Source of the DNA: Casuarius casuarius
Lineage: Eukaryota; Chordata; Aves; Casuariiformes; Casuariidae
NCBI GenBank assembly: GCA_003342895.1
Contig: PTFA01000024.1
Coordinates: 1,382,932-1,446,931 of the forward strand
Direction of reading: 5' to 3'
DNA: 64,000 bases
In this document: positions 35,918 through 48,674 of the stretch, piece after piece
Numbering within the stretch: the first letter of the stretch is position 1
Layout: every line of letters begins with the position of its first letter
The notes under the pieces: generated by a model
Database searches by the model: none
Told to the model about the DNA's origin: nothing
What the model saw: only the letters and a program-made list of their open reading frames with translations
Program-made: the position numbers and the translations under genes

Positions 35918-36105
35918 GTGTTTAAGAACGTAACAGTGGGAAGGAACGAAGTCCATCAAACCCAGTAGTTTCTAACCATCTCTGGCACTGGTTGTTTGTG
36001 GATGCTTAGGAAAGGGTTTAAAAATGGCCTGGAAAGGGTGATCCTGCTCCTGGAAAATCCTCTGGGCTTAACAGTCAGCTACTTCTTGAGCCAATATGAG
36101 GTGTA
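35918..36105 (+). mobile_element. Old amniote interspersed repeat, family not certain
   Basis: The order TTTAAGAACGTAACAG, GTCCATCAAACCCAGTAGTT, CTGGCACTGGTTGTTTGTGG, ATGCTTAGGAAAGGG, then AGTCAGCTACTTCTTGAGCC follows a repeat common in sauropsid genomes. That repeat runs roughly 'taagaacataagaa...gtccatctagcccagta...gacagtgg...gtggatgctt(a)gg...gactt(c)ctgagcc'. I recognise the pattern but cannot assign a Repbase name; a CR1/L3-type LINE tail or a SINE are both possible. No coding sequence is present. Ends are approximate. Confidence 0.55.
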
Positions 36106-39100
36106 AAGATGGAAGGCCAAAGTTTGCAGCATTGCATGGCATTTGAGGTGGCTAAAAGAGAGTGATGTTATCCTAAAAAGCTGGACCCAGTTCTGCAGAC
36201 ATTCAGGTACCTACATTTCACTAACATCTGCTGGATTTACCCCTTTAATTCACCTTTAAGGACTGGGCTCCTGTAGGATTTTATACTACTTCCAAGCTAA
36301 CTCCTAAATGTATCTGTTATCACTTAGAGCAATTGAAAAGGAGTTTTCAAATAATTCCTGAATCTATGGTCTCAGCCCCTCAGAAGATCTGAGGGTGGGA
36401 ACAGGGAAGAAGTGCCACTGAAACCTGGAAGTATGATGAACTCACACAATTTTGGGGAGTAGTTTGCACAAATATTGACATAGCCTACAGACTGATGAGC
36501 GCTGTCCTTTAGTATCCTGGAGCCCTTGTCCGAGTGGAGCTTAAGGCTGCCTAGCATCAGCTGTGCTAAAGCAGCCTTGGCAGACTGGAAAAACAAAAAG
36601 AGCCGTGAGGGAATAAGGGGACGTAGAACTTTTATGCAGACTGCCCAGCTCTCTAGGAGATTACTTGATTTCCATCCACTTCCGAGTCTAAGTAGTGCAA
36701 ACTGGCCCCTCTGTCATGGCTGTCAGGGGAAATTGCATGGCACCACTCTCTGGGTCTCCAGCTCTCCCTGTTTCCCTGGGGAATGGAGAGGCTAGCCCAA
36801 AGGCATCTGGTTCAGTGGTGTCTGTGTCACCCGGTGTGTCTATAAGGGATCTAGTGACTCCATGCAAGTAACATCAGCTAGGCTTTGAGTCTAGAAGAAA
36901 GAGCTGGTGGTGGGAAGGCAGCAAGAGACTGGAAATGCTCAACATATCTCTGGGAAGAGCTGAAGTAAAAAGCAGCAGCTTGTATCCACAGCTTATCATA
37001 TCTAATCCTGTATCTGTTTATGCACTGTCTGAGACCAGACACACATTCTGGACAAAGCATTTGGCATGTAAATCAGTGCAGCCCTCAAATGGTGTTGGCC
37101 AAGGCATGTTTCTGGAAATGGGGAAACAGCTGTCACTCATGGTGGAGAGAAGGAGCCAAACTGCATCAGGCAATACACATTTTTTGAATAGTTTCTGTAC
37201 TGTCAACAGCTGGTGACTTCTGTTCATAGTCAATGGACTGTTGGAGCTGGGCTATTTTGGGTCTATATTTCCCCCCAGTCAGACCCTGATGGACGTGTAG
37301 TCAAGGGCTCAGTTCTGCACACAAGTCTTTAGAGTGAAGAGAAATCTGTTTCCAAACAATCCAGAAAAAGTAGGAAGTAATCAAAGAGAATAATCTTCCC
37401 TGTGCGCATTTCAGCTTCCTGAGAAAAAAACACTTTATTCTTCTCTGGAATCAGCCACCTAAGAACCCAGTTCTTTTATGTTTTCAGAGGCTGTGCTAGA
37501 TTTTGTTTGTTCATATCTGCGGTGTTCAACTGAAAATTAGGTCTTCTGAGCTTCACTCCAGGGAGTAAAACAGAAAAGAGAGGTTTGGCTGAACAAAATT
37601 CACCTTATTATCCACCTAGGTCTGCAGGTGAAGGCTTCTCACTCTCTGTGCTTGTACATGGGCTCTAGCTGGCAATAATGACATTGAGCAGACTCTGCCG
37701 AGCATGCCTGCTCAAAGAAACTTGGATGGAGTAGTGCTACAGCATGCCCTGCATTATAAAATCATGAGATTTTATATTAAAGTCACTTTGCCTGTGGGAG
37801 AAGTTTGGAAACCTTTCCTCCAGCCTTCTACAGTCACATAACTATGTCATTCTTTCAAGAACAAGAGATTTTGCTATTTTGGCCACCTGGGGACATACAC
37901 CAGAGACAGAAGGGGCATGCCTCACTACTCAGCCACACTGTCCGTCTACTGAAAAGGAGTGACACTCAGTCCTGTAAAACAGAAGCTACTCAAGCATTTA
38001 TGAATAAGGCAAAGCACCATTCTCAGGTGACTCATTTATTTGCAGCCCTGTTTATTTGAAGCCTGGTCTTCACCCTTCAGCTCTGCATGACCCAAATTCA
38101 TGCATTTCTAATAAGACCTTGCACACACAGAATGCAAGCCCATGCACAAAGTTTGCATGGAATTATACAGCGGAAAACTGCAACTTGCCTTGGCCAGATG
38201 AGTCCCCTAAAATCTGTGAGGGAAATGTGAAATAAGTTTTGAGCAGTGTGCACATGTTTTCCCATATAAACTGGGATGACTCATTTCTGTATGAGACTGT
38301 TTAAAGCAGAATAGGTTTAATTTGATTTGACAAGACTCTTTCCAACGTGAGTGGTTTTGTCCTGCTAAACTTAACAGAATGAGACCTAAAACATTTCCTC
38401 TGAACTGTGCTTTTCTGAGAACATCTGGGCCTTTATTTCGATAGTGCTTCCTTGCTGAACAAGAACTTGTGTTCTGCAACCAGAGACAGTAAGGTTGGGA
38501 GCTATGGCCTAAGACATACTAGCTGGGGAGTGCTAAAGCCTCCACTCAGTCTGGTGGAGGTGAAGGAGAGACAGGTTTCGGCTCTAGCCAGCCAAATGAG
38601 AATTTCTTCTGCCATCCCACGTGTCAGGAGTGCTCAAGGCAGTGTGGGCTGAGGGGGTTGTGCGAGCTTCAAGGACAGAGCTCCGGTTTCTCTCCCCTTA
38701 GCTGTCATTGGGGGCTGTAGAAAATACGGACCATACCTGTACTAGGGCTGGGATGACACAGACAGCCCACAGCCAAAGGGGGCTGTCTCAGATGGCCCTT
38801 TTCTCTCCTGTTCTGAGCAGGACTTAGCTACAGGCTGGCATTGGGCTTTGTCCCCAGGGACTAGCATATTTTATTTGGAATCTGTGATATGAGAAGGGTT
38901 ACACAAAAGGCAGTTTAGTACTGTGGGAAGCTTTTAACCTAGGGCAAGAACACTTACCCTTATTCTGTCTCTATTCAGTCAACACAACATTGCCTATAGA
39001 TTGTGTTGGCTATGAGGCTATGGCACATCATGCTTCACATCTGCTTTCTATTCTTGAACCTAACAACTTTCTCTCTGACCAGCACATCTCAAAGTGGATG

Positions 39101-41344
39101 TGGCTGTGACATTGCAGGTGCACTGACCAAACAAACTCCTGCCTCCAAAGATGACAAACAGAGAGGGAAGAGCACACGCCAAGTGAGGGACCTGGGAAGG
39201 TGGCAGGTACGTGCCTGCTCCACTAGCCCTTTCAGTGTCTCCCTAGTGCTTGAACAGCTAAAAGGGCATTAAATCATCTTGCTTGTTACTTTGCAATTTT
39301 CCTGGATATTGGTACCAAAGAGTGTAAAAACCCATCTGTGTGTTGCTCTGTCAGGACCTCTGGAGAAGCAGACTACAGGTGTGACTTTCAGGAATGCAGA
39401 TGGACTTTGCTGTTAAGGTTTTTAATGCACTTTCACATGATAAGATGAAGAAAACAATACCTGATTAAAAATTCTGTGAGACTCCTCCATCTTTGCAAAT
39501 CCCAGCCAGCCTACCTTCCCTCAAGGCCAGATTTGCCCCCAGGGCCAGGCAGCCCTCTGCCAGGCAGGGAGGCTGCAGAAACAAGCAGGTGTAGTCCCCA
39601 GACCACCAGAGAAGAGGTATTTAGGGAGCTGGAAGTGGCATTGCCACATTTTGGTAGACAGGGAGGTACAAAAAGAGGACTCAACTGCTGTCTTCTTTTG
39701 GGAGGATATGTAGGAAACTCCCGGTTGTTCTCCAGGCTGACCTTGCCAGGTCCTTAAGCAGGTGGTGGCAGCCTATAAAAACAAATTGTTCTAATTAGGA
39801 ACATAGTTATACTTTAAAGTGTGCAAGATCTGGCACCATTGCCTGCATGTTTCTTATAAAACTAAATTAAAATTACCAAGAGGATTTCAGTGTATCATCT
39901 GAAAAACCTGCCTTAGTCCCTCTGGTAAATATGAAAACAAGATCTCCTGTTATTTTCTCTGTCTTTTGGATAGAGGTCTTCCTCAGGACTTCTCCTCCCA
40001 CTTGGAGTGTCCTACCATGGCAGTGGTGGAGCGCTGCACGACACACAGAGCGGCACCGCTCCCCGTGTCCTCCGAGCAAGACAGAGACACTGACAGGCAG
40101 CCAGCCACCTCCTCATTTGTTGCTAAGGGAACATAGGAAGACGTACTATAATTATACCAATAAAGCGTGAGAGACAGCCAGCGAGAGATGTGGAATGGGC
40201 ATTCGTGACAGTTCCTTCTTTATTTTTATTTCATTTATTGCTTTATAAATCACCGACAGAAGGCATCCCAAACATTTCACATGTCGTCGGATAACTGAAA
40301 TGTAAGTGGGACCTCTTGTGCACAACAATCGGCTGCTTTCTAAAGACAATGGAGTGACAAAAAAATGGTAAAATTTAAAACTTATCACAGTCACCACCAC
40401 CTCCCCACATGAAACACACAGAACCAGAGCATTTGAAAAAAAGGGGGCAAGGGATGGGAGCATTCATGGAATATGAAATTCTTTAGGGCTAGACTGCACC
40501 CTGGTCTGCAGAGTGGCCCGAAGAGGGAGAATCTCCTACTCTCACAGCCGCCTGGTGTAGCTTTGCCAGGGGAATCACACTGTTTCAGCTAGGGGGTTCC
40601 TAGGGAGCAAACCTCCTGGGACAGCAAAACAACCTTGAAATGCTGGTGCGCCAGCAAGGTAGGGGCTGCAGCGTGCAGGAATGACATGGAAGAAAAGCAC
40701 GGATTCATTGCAGTCTGGTAACAGAAACAGGGAAACAGGTGGGACCAGCCTCCGACGCCAGCCCTCAGCGAGCACATCTGCCGGCTCCCGCTTATGCCAC
40801 GAGGTCTGCACGTCTCAGCATTAGGCCTCGCTGCCCGCCCGTGGGAGAGCGCCATTTGGCGCAGGCAACCCATCCTTTCTGGCTGTGCGAGCCCAAGGGA
40901 ATTTCCCACAACGGCCCCAGCTGGAGCTTAGGCTACGGGGGAAGGAGAGGAATCACACCACAGCACCTCAAACTGTAGCAATCTCACCAGGGAATGCAGT
41001 ACAGCCTTCAATTTTATTGAATAAACAATTAATTTCCCAATACTATTAATCACTGTTCAACAGTCTTTACAACAGCATGCTTATTCTCTGGCCTAAAACA
41101 CATCCTTTCCGGAAGAATACAATCTGTTACTATAATACCTACCCTTCTGAGCCACTTAATGCAAGCTACACGGCAACACTGGATCTGGAAACAATGTGAG
41201 TCAGTCTCATGCAGGTAGGTACCTGGATTAGTAGGACTGTAGCAAAGAATGTGCTAAAAGGAAGGGAAAAAAAAGGAGAAAGAGGTTAGAAGGTAATTAC
41301 AGATATTTAACAATTAGCGGGTTAAATAGGAGCTGCATACTCAA

Positions 41345-41490
41345 AAGGCATTATACCTCACAAAAGCAGCGGCTCGATTTGCACGGCGATAGGAACAAAG
41401 AACACTTTCAGCACTTGAAAGTCAAACACAATCCGCTGCTGTACTTGTAACTGCAAGGGAATAAATCACCCCCGTGATTATTACTTGCAT
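41345..41490. promoter_or_regulatory. Candidate regulatory stretch with two small hairpins
   Basis: The stretch contains ACTTTCA/TGAAAGT (41404-41410 and 41416-41422) and AATCAC/GTGATT (41464-41469 and 41474-41479), beside GGAACAAAGAACAC, which holds a SOX-like AACAAAG word. It carries a few CpGs in an AT-rich setting and no repeat signature. This is motif-based speculation only. Confidence 0.2.
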
Positions 41491-42465
41491 TCAGAATTGA
41501 GCTAAGAGGAGGTAATGCCATTCACACAGTCCAAGCTCCGCTGCAGCCCTGACTGTGCTCAGGGACAGCCTTCAAAGTCAGGAGTACTCTTCTCTGGGCA
41601 GCAGTGGGCAATGCACACGGGGGTCCATCAGACTGATAGACTGACATACATGTTTTTAACACAAGCTATCTGTTTCCCCTACAGTAATGAAATAAACGTA
41701 CTATATCAATAACATTCTGATACTGCTGTGGATGGGGCAAAGTCAGGGTAGTCAGGAAAAGAAAAAAAGGCAAAAAATAAATGTCTGCCCCCCAAATGAT
41801 AATATGTGACATCTATTGACTATTTGGTCAGATCAAATCTGAAGTCAACAGGTAGAGCCCTGCTGATTTTGCTGAAGTTGTGGATGGCCCTCTAGCCTTG
41901 CAATATGGCTGTGTTTTCGGTGCATGCATATATGTCTGTCATTATCACAGGAAACAAAAAAGGTCAAACTCATCTCTGCTCTAACTCTGCCAAAGCCAAG
42001 CAGCACTGCAGCAAGGAATCCAGGTACACTCCTTTGGGAGCGAATGCACTTGCTACTGCCCATTTCTCTTATTGTCAAAATGCATGTATATGTATACGCA
42101 CATTACTTAATTACTGGCTTTACTGAAACAGGCCAGCACAATGCAGTTCTCCCAAATTCCTTTTAACTTACCCATGCTGAATGCTTGGGATGAAGCTATT
42201 ATAAACAGTGTGCATAATTTCATGTGTGCCATTCCCAAGAAACACTGTGCATTTTAAATAGTGTGAATTGGACCAGAGAGCTAATGAAGTTAAACAGGGC
42301 TGGCAAATGATAAAGAAATGGACATGATTTGGCAAAAATGTCCTGAAAGAACAATATTTATGATGGCAGAAAATCTAGCTGCATGTAATGCGGGGAACAT
42401 TTCTACAAGCAAATGACTCTGGCTCCCAGGATTTCAGCTATTAATCATACCTTTCAAGAAAAGAC

Positions 42466-42480
42466 TTTGCCCCCTGGACC
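42466..42480 (-). promoter_or_regulatory. CTCF-like motif
   Basis: The minus strand reads GGTCCAGGGGGCAAA, sharing the 11-base CCAGGGGGCAA core with the site at 16.74 kb and pointing the same way. Occupancy cannot be judged from sequence. Confidence 0.3.
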
Positions 42481-45380
42481 ACCCCTCTGCACTTTAAACT
42501 TTAGTGTGTCATCTCTAAGGCTGAACATTTTCCATCGCATCAAGTACACATGAAACCGCCTCTTTTCTCTGGCAAGCCCTGGCTCTCTCCGCCTTGTCCC
42601 TGACCTGCACAACATTTTTTACAGTTCACTAGTTTCTCGGAGCCCTTAACTGTGGCAGGGAGCACAGCCCCACCTGTGCTGCACGCTGAGGATTCGCTGG
42701 TTTGACTTTTCCACCAGGGCCAGCTCAAAGCAACAACAACAGCCCATAGCTGGAGCACATCACATTTCAGCTGGAGCCAGACCAGGTCCCTGACTGAGCC
42801 AACTTCTATGGCAGTTAGGATAAATCTTGGTACTGGCAGATTTGTGAGTGTGTGCCTGTGCCACACTGCACACTCAGTGTTCAACAAGGGGGGTGGTAGT
42901 GATCACTGTTCTGCCATCTCTGTCTCAAGGAAAGCCCCGGGAAGCTACAGAGGTTATTTCATTTGACAGAAGGCAAATACAGAAGAGCTGTTGAATGTTT
43001 AGCATCCATTTATATGCAGCATCCTCAAAGGGATTTAATTTAAGTACAGAGGGGAAATAATTGGCGAGCAGGCTGTCTGATCAGAGGACTGTGGACCCCA
43101 GCCTTCAGGAGCTGCTCTGCTCACCTAGGACAGGCGTCTACCCAAAGAGGTCTCTGTCAGGGCACCAAGGCACAGGCAGGTGCCTGGAGCAGATGTCTGC
43201 ACAAATGCAGTGTTGATCCAGGCATGAAGGAGACTGCGACTTGGTGGGGAGCTGCAGTAAGAAGACCTTTCCTGCCACCCTAGAGAACAGCGACTGTTCA
43301 GGAATGGAGAAACCTAGGTAGGAAAAGAGATACAGGTGTTTTTTGGTGTTTTATCTAGACCTATTGATTTCTTGTGCCAGCTAGAGTAAAGAGCAGTTGG
43401 GTTGGTTTGTTCTAATCTTTACACTGTTTGTGACTGATTGTTTGAAGCATCATTTATCACTGAAGCAAGGGATGATAAATCTAGAGTGCTCTCTGAGCTG
43501 GCATCAGGAAATATGTTTGGGGGAGTTCAGATGAGACCTGGATATAGAGGAGAAAAAAATTACATTTGCCAGTGTGATGCCAACAGACACACCTGAAGGA
43601 CAGTGAAAAAAATATAGTCATTCCCTTGATCTCATAGATTTTTTAAAAATATTTGGCCAGCAATAACATCTCAAAGGTTCACATTTTCTCAGCAACTTCT
43701 TCTATTATCTCTCTTCCCAATTATAAATACAATTCAATGTGCTAAAGATTGTTTTGAAGCATCCTGGGCCATTCTGAGCGAAGCAAGGCTAACACTGATT
43801 GAATTGAGTCATGAAGGAGAAGAGATTAATGATGTACAATTATTTCAGACTTCAGAAATGTTTCAGATCCCTACCTAAATGGGAAAAAACTGTTATCCAG
43901 GATTGCCCTTTCCAAGAGGTCTCCAGGTTGTAGTTATCAGACAGACGGAGAAATTTTAGATATTGTTTCCTTGGGAGAGAAATGGAAATTGTAATTGCAT
44001 TTATTCATTTACCTGTGGGGAGAGATCAGATACCAATAGTGATGAAAGTGATACAGGAACCTCAGTAGATTAGAGACAGAGATCACACAGAGGAGCAGCG
44101 GGCCACTTGACACAAGCAAACACTTCCAAACAAGACAATTTCTGATCCTTTTACTTGATACCCTCAGGAAAGGACAACTGAACAGTGACATGGGAAGGAA
44201 ACATCACTAACCTCTCCTTCATATCTCACTGATCTAGGTCTCTGAAATCCAGTAAATCACCACTTACCAGATTAAGGCTTTTCCTCCTCAGGAAGTTTTT
44301 AGGCCTCTGTTCAGTCTGGTTGATGGAAAGTCAGCTTATTGCACTTGACTGCTAGAAAGTGTTCATTGTCAATGAATTTGCTTTTCCAGATAGAGGCAAT
44401 CCATAGATACATGACACCAACTTATTATGAGCTAAGCAGCATGACTTTGTGGTAAAGGAGAACAAAAAGACAGTTATCATTAGTGTTCCTCTACACAAAG
44501 TGATTGTCTCATTGTATATATGTAATTCTAAACATTTTTTCTTATATAGGTTAATTGCTTGCATTCAAACATATTTTCCAATGCATCTGAAGTACAGAAG
44601 AGGTGAATAGAAGAGGCTGCCCTTATAAATATGTATTTTACTCCTCTAAATATATCTGCCTTAATCCTCCATGTGGCATTGTATTCTGGAAGGGAGGCCT
44701 TATGCCTAAAAAGACCTCTGGGATCCATCCATGTCCCCAAACCTGGTGATACCAAATGGTGAGCTGCCACTACGGTTAGGTGGCTTTTGAGCATGGGTGA
44801 TTGTGTCACGCAGTGTGCAAGCATATTTCTCTGACCCACCCATAGACTTGAGCTACTTACTATTTCTAGACCTCAAAGGCGCAGCCTGTAAGTTGTTAGC
44901 CTGACTAACCACCCTTGTCCACCCACATCCTACCCCTGCAGTATATTTATTTTAGAGGTCTCGCTGATAACAACTGTGTTTAATACTTGCTATATTGCTG
45001 CAAACCAAAGCTTAAACACCCACTTGCCCTTCATGATGAATGCATTAGAAACCCACAGATGGAGATGCTAGCATTTACTATGTGCTTGAGTATATCACAA
45101 CTTCCATTTTCATATAGGGCAGTTCAGCCCCCTCAGCTTTCCAGTGCCAGACAATGCTGCATTTGTTCCAGACAGATGCACATAAAATTGGCAGTGGTTA
45201 GGAAAATTTCAGGACAACCTCTGGGTATGTATTGTATATTTGCAGACTGTACTGATGATTGTTTATCTACACACACAATACATATCCCATTATTCACAGA
45301 GCATGGTGCGCATCTGGCAAAGAAACTAATTTTTGGAACAAAGCATAATTTTCTTCCCTGTTTCCCTCCACAGCAGCTTA

Positions 45381-45398
45381 GAAAGAAAGAAAGAAAGT
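45381..45398. repeat. Short (GAAA)n microsatellite
   Basis: Four and a half GAAA units occur in a row, too short to be called an expanded array. Confidence 0.85.
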
Positions 45399-46599
45399 GA
45401 ACAACTGTTCTAGTAAGCAAAATGAAGTAACATGCTTCTTACATGCTTCTTTCTAAAACTGGTTAAAGGTTCTCACATATGTCCAGTCAAAGGCTGGTAA
45501 TTGAGATCACTCCTTTTGAAGCTCTGATGTCTCCTCATTGTTTTGCTAAAATCATCTCCAGCTTTTCAGAAACACTCTGTGCTGATATAGCAATATACCT
45601 GTGAAATGCCATGTAAACAGTGGAGGAAGCCAGAGAAAGGAAATTACAGTAGAAACCCAGCTTTCCCTCGTAATGCTGGAACATTTGTCATCACTAAGAG
45701 AGAGAGAGTGTGTCCAAGAAAAAAAAAAGCAAGAACTTCCCCTGTGGAGGTACTGTACCTGGTAGTTAAATATTGCACTTCCAAGTGTGGATGGGAATCG
45801 CCATCATTTCCCATCAATACTAAATGATTGCAATTCTATATGTCTCAGGATGAAACAGATTTTCATGCATTGCCTAACGGGCTGCATGCTTTTGCCCACG
45901 GCAAGCAGAACAGGAGTGCTTCTTGGCATTCCAGGCTTGGGACCACTATGTCATCTTACAATATTGCTATCAAATCATATGCTCATTAAGAGGTATTGCT
46001 TGTTACTGAAGAATGAAGAAAATAAAAAAATAGGTAAATTTCACCAAAGGGCATTTGTGGCTATAAAGCAAGTACATAGAGAGGAGTGCGTGTTTGTATA
46101 CCATCAAAAAAGTGCAACTACATAGGAATATCACTAAATAAGAACTAAACAAAGGCAGACTGTCTTTTATAGAGAAAAAAAATCCAGTCACATTCACATG
46201 CAGAGAGAAGCTGACTAGCCTTGGGAAGAAAACAAGGAATATAGCCTTGAGCTGCATTAAGTTTTGTGGTCTCTGCCATGCATGTTGCATACGGAGCTGG
46301 AAAGTGGGGCCTTGGCAAATAGATACGACATTACTCTGCTGCTGGGAGGCAGAGCAATGGGTTGGAGCATTCAAGCTCCAGAAGAGGAACACAGGACTCT
46401 CTAGATCCTGCTTTTTTGCTCGTTACAGGTAAAACCCATCAACTCCTTTTTGGATCATTAGGGTCAAACTTCTGCCTTCCCATGAATGTTTTGAGAAAAT
46501 CTCTAGGGGGGGATTTCAACAGAATTTCCTTCCTCAGCCTTCCCCATGGTGATTTGGCCCCACATGCTTTTCGCAGAGATTATCTAGTTGAGTGACTCA

Positions 46600-46720
46600 C
46601 AAATAAGTGGGAGCTAGGGGAATCCTAGTTCTAATTTCAGCTCCTGACTCAGTACCAGACCTTGGAGGAGTCACTTGACCTTCATGGAGAGTGCTTAGTC
46701 TGGGTGGAAAATCAGGAAAG
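46600..46720 (+). mobile_element. MIR-like ancient SINE remnant, forward orientation
   Basis: The stretch reads AATCCTAGTTCTAATTTCAG, then CTGACTCAGTACC, then GACCTTGGAGGAGTCACTTG and ACCTTCATGGAGAG. It follows the MIR-type order 'aatcccagctctgcc..., gaccttgggcaagtcacttaacctctctg'. The preceding words (GTGGGAGCTAGGGGAATCCT) resemble the amniote variant with 'ggagccaggactcctgggttct'. It is diverged and lacks a clear tRNA-like head. It is short, non-coding and old. Confidence 0.6.
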
Positions 46721-46849
46721 AGAAAGACTGAAGAGTTGTCTTGCTGAAAACCAGATGCTGCTTTCCTGGATCCAGAACAGCTGTAGATATTTCCATTAAA
46801 ACAAAGTATAGTTCATCAGATGCATTTGACTGCTGTCACACTAAACCCT

Positions 46850-47330
46850 TTGTTGATTTAATCATTTAGGAGACTTTCTCTTGTTTTACAGTCATTAGAT
46901 TTGAGGGGTTTTGTATGTTTACATAGAGGCAAATGTGTGCTAATTACAAATGAAAGTCCACCAGTTTCTAACAGCACATTCTCACTTTCCTATTTGGGCT
47001 TTTAAAACACAAGGTGCATCTTTCTCTTGTCTTCAAGCAACACTCCATAAAAATAAGAAAAGAAAAACACAACAAAATTGTCGTTCACATTATAATGGCT
47101 GCCTTAATTGCATTTAAATGCAATACACTTTTGCTGATTAGTTTGCATGCGGCTGAAACAAGAGGTTAAATAAACACTTAACGAGGGCTTTATTTTGCCA
47201 TGCAGTAATTGCTGTTCATCAGAACTATTGTGGTCAAGGTATATGTCAGCTGAATTGCTTTTCTTTTTATTGCAAAAATAGGAAAATGTAATTAATTTCT
47301 GTACAAGACCCTCTAAAGATAGCGCAGCAC
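46850..47330. promoter_or_regulatory. Candidate conserved enhancer-like stretch
   Basis: This AT-rich, repeat-free stretch packs many homeodomain/POU-type words: GCTAATTACA, TTAATTGCATTT, GATTAGTTTGCATG, GTAATTGCTG, GAATTGC, TGTAATTAATT. It also carries a perfect 18-bp palindrome and a MIR-like fossil just upstream. Such texture is usual in conserved noncoding elements near developmental genes. Conservation itself cannot be seen from one sequence, so the call is tentative, and no target gene lies in the window. Confidence 0.3.
47107..47124. promoter_or_regulatory. 18-bp perfect palindrome with POU/C-EBP-like half sites
   Basis: ATTGCATTTAAATGCAAT is identical to its own reverse complement. 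Each arm carries ATTGCAT/ATGCAAT, which resembles a C/EBP half site, and the centre ATTTAAATGCAA is close to palindromic POU-dimer elements. It lies in an AT-rich stretch full of homeodomain-like words. Binding is inferred from motif resemblance only. Confidence 0.4.
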
Positions 47331-48674
47331 ACAATCTGAGTGCTTCCATCAAGAGTCAAGTGGATTCACACACATTTCTGCATTCCAGCACCCCCCTCCC
47401 ACATTTAAGCTGCTATTCCCATGTGCCCGTTACTAAATATAGCAGCAGCTCTTCAGATTGACAGAAGAGTTCCCCATCCTGGCTCCTGATCTTTGCTTCA
47501 TACACTCCTAATATGGTAGAGCACTGCAGCCAAGCAAGTGTTCAGGGAGGATTTGCAAGGGTGAGCAGGGTCTGCGGGATCGTCCCTCCTGCGTGCCCTC
47601 CTCCTCCCCAGTTAACCATGCCATGGGAAAGGAGCAGCAGCAGCCCCGGAGAAGCTGTGTCATAACCTTTTGGGGTCTTGGCACGAGATCAGCTGTCAAC
47701 GAGGCTGACTGACTTCTCACGAAAGTGCACAACTGTGCAATACCGAATGCCGCCAACATCAAGTTGACACCAGCATCGAGTATTCCCACTTGTCCCCTAT
47801 CTCTCACAGTCACAAACCAGGATACAGAAATGTCTCGTTAGGGCAAGATGGGACAAAATGCTGGCAGCGTTTGCTGAGAATATGTTTTAGGCTCATAAAT
47901 GGAAATGTAAAGCAACAAGAGGGTCATTTTAATCACCCTTCCCTTCCTAGTTTTATGAGCAAGACAAATCTTGTATGCAGTGCTGGCTTGCATCTCTCTG
48001 CTGGGCATTGAGCTGTGCTACGGAGACAGAGCCTAAGAGATTATTTCAAAGAGCAATAGCTGATTTCATCCACAACTATTCACCAATGTTTTTATTACTA
48101 ATTTTAAAATCTTTCCTGCATGACTGTATTAGTTTAGCAGGAGTCCCTGAAGCCACAAATCCTGGAACTCAATCAACAGAGCTGCAAGGAAGAAATCCGC
48201 CTTTTGTGCAGAGGGCTTGTTTGAAAAAAGCTATAAGCTTTTACATGGCACAGGCCTTTTGCTGCCCCTGTCCCTCACAATGCACCTTTTCACTCCAGCA
48301 CCCATTCTCTAAAGTGCTGAGCATCTCTAGCCCATTAAATATCTCTGCTCCCTTCCACACACATCTGCAGGCACAGGAGTGAGCTATGCAGTGTGCATTC
48401 ACCATTTGGGGCCTGCAGCCCAGGGCACTAGTTACCCAGCCCCTAAAAGCATGCTCCAGGTGTGTAACCAAAGCAGTTCCAGCCCTTTGGGGGTTTATAA
48501 GGAAATACTCTTCAGAAGTCTGTATTGCACAAAATCCAGTTTAAACAGAATTCATGATGGAAAAGGCATAGAGAAGGGAAGTTTAAACCAGTAGCTAAGT
48601 GTGACCAGTCACCAGTACAAAATGGGGTGAGGAGAAGGAGGAAAAGCTTCTTTGGCACAAAATTTACATTTTAG

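Larger units (their letters stand above)
36106..46600. other. Non-coding DNA with two CpG-richer patches
   Basis: No gene is supported. CpGs cluster at about 40.02-40.08 kb and 40.74-40.95 kb; between them lies AT-rich DNA with the pair ACATTTCA/TGAAATGT (40272-40303). The rest is ordinary unique DNA. The frames at 44987-45400 (137 codons, plus) and 46003-46392 (129 codons, minus) lack domains, and the second is largely T-rich sequence read as hydrophobic residues. Confidence 0.6.

Noticed and set aside
46003..46392. 129-codon hydrophobic minus-strand frame as a membrane protein
   Set aside because: Hydrophobic residues come from T-rich DNA (TTT, CTT codons); no conserved pattern and no gene context.
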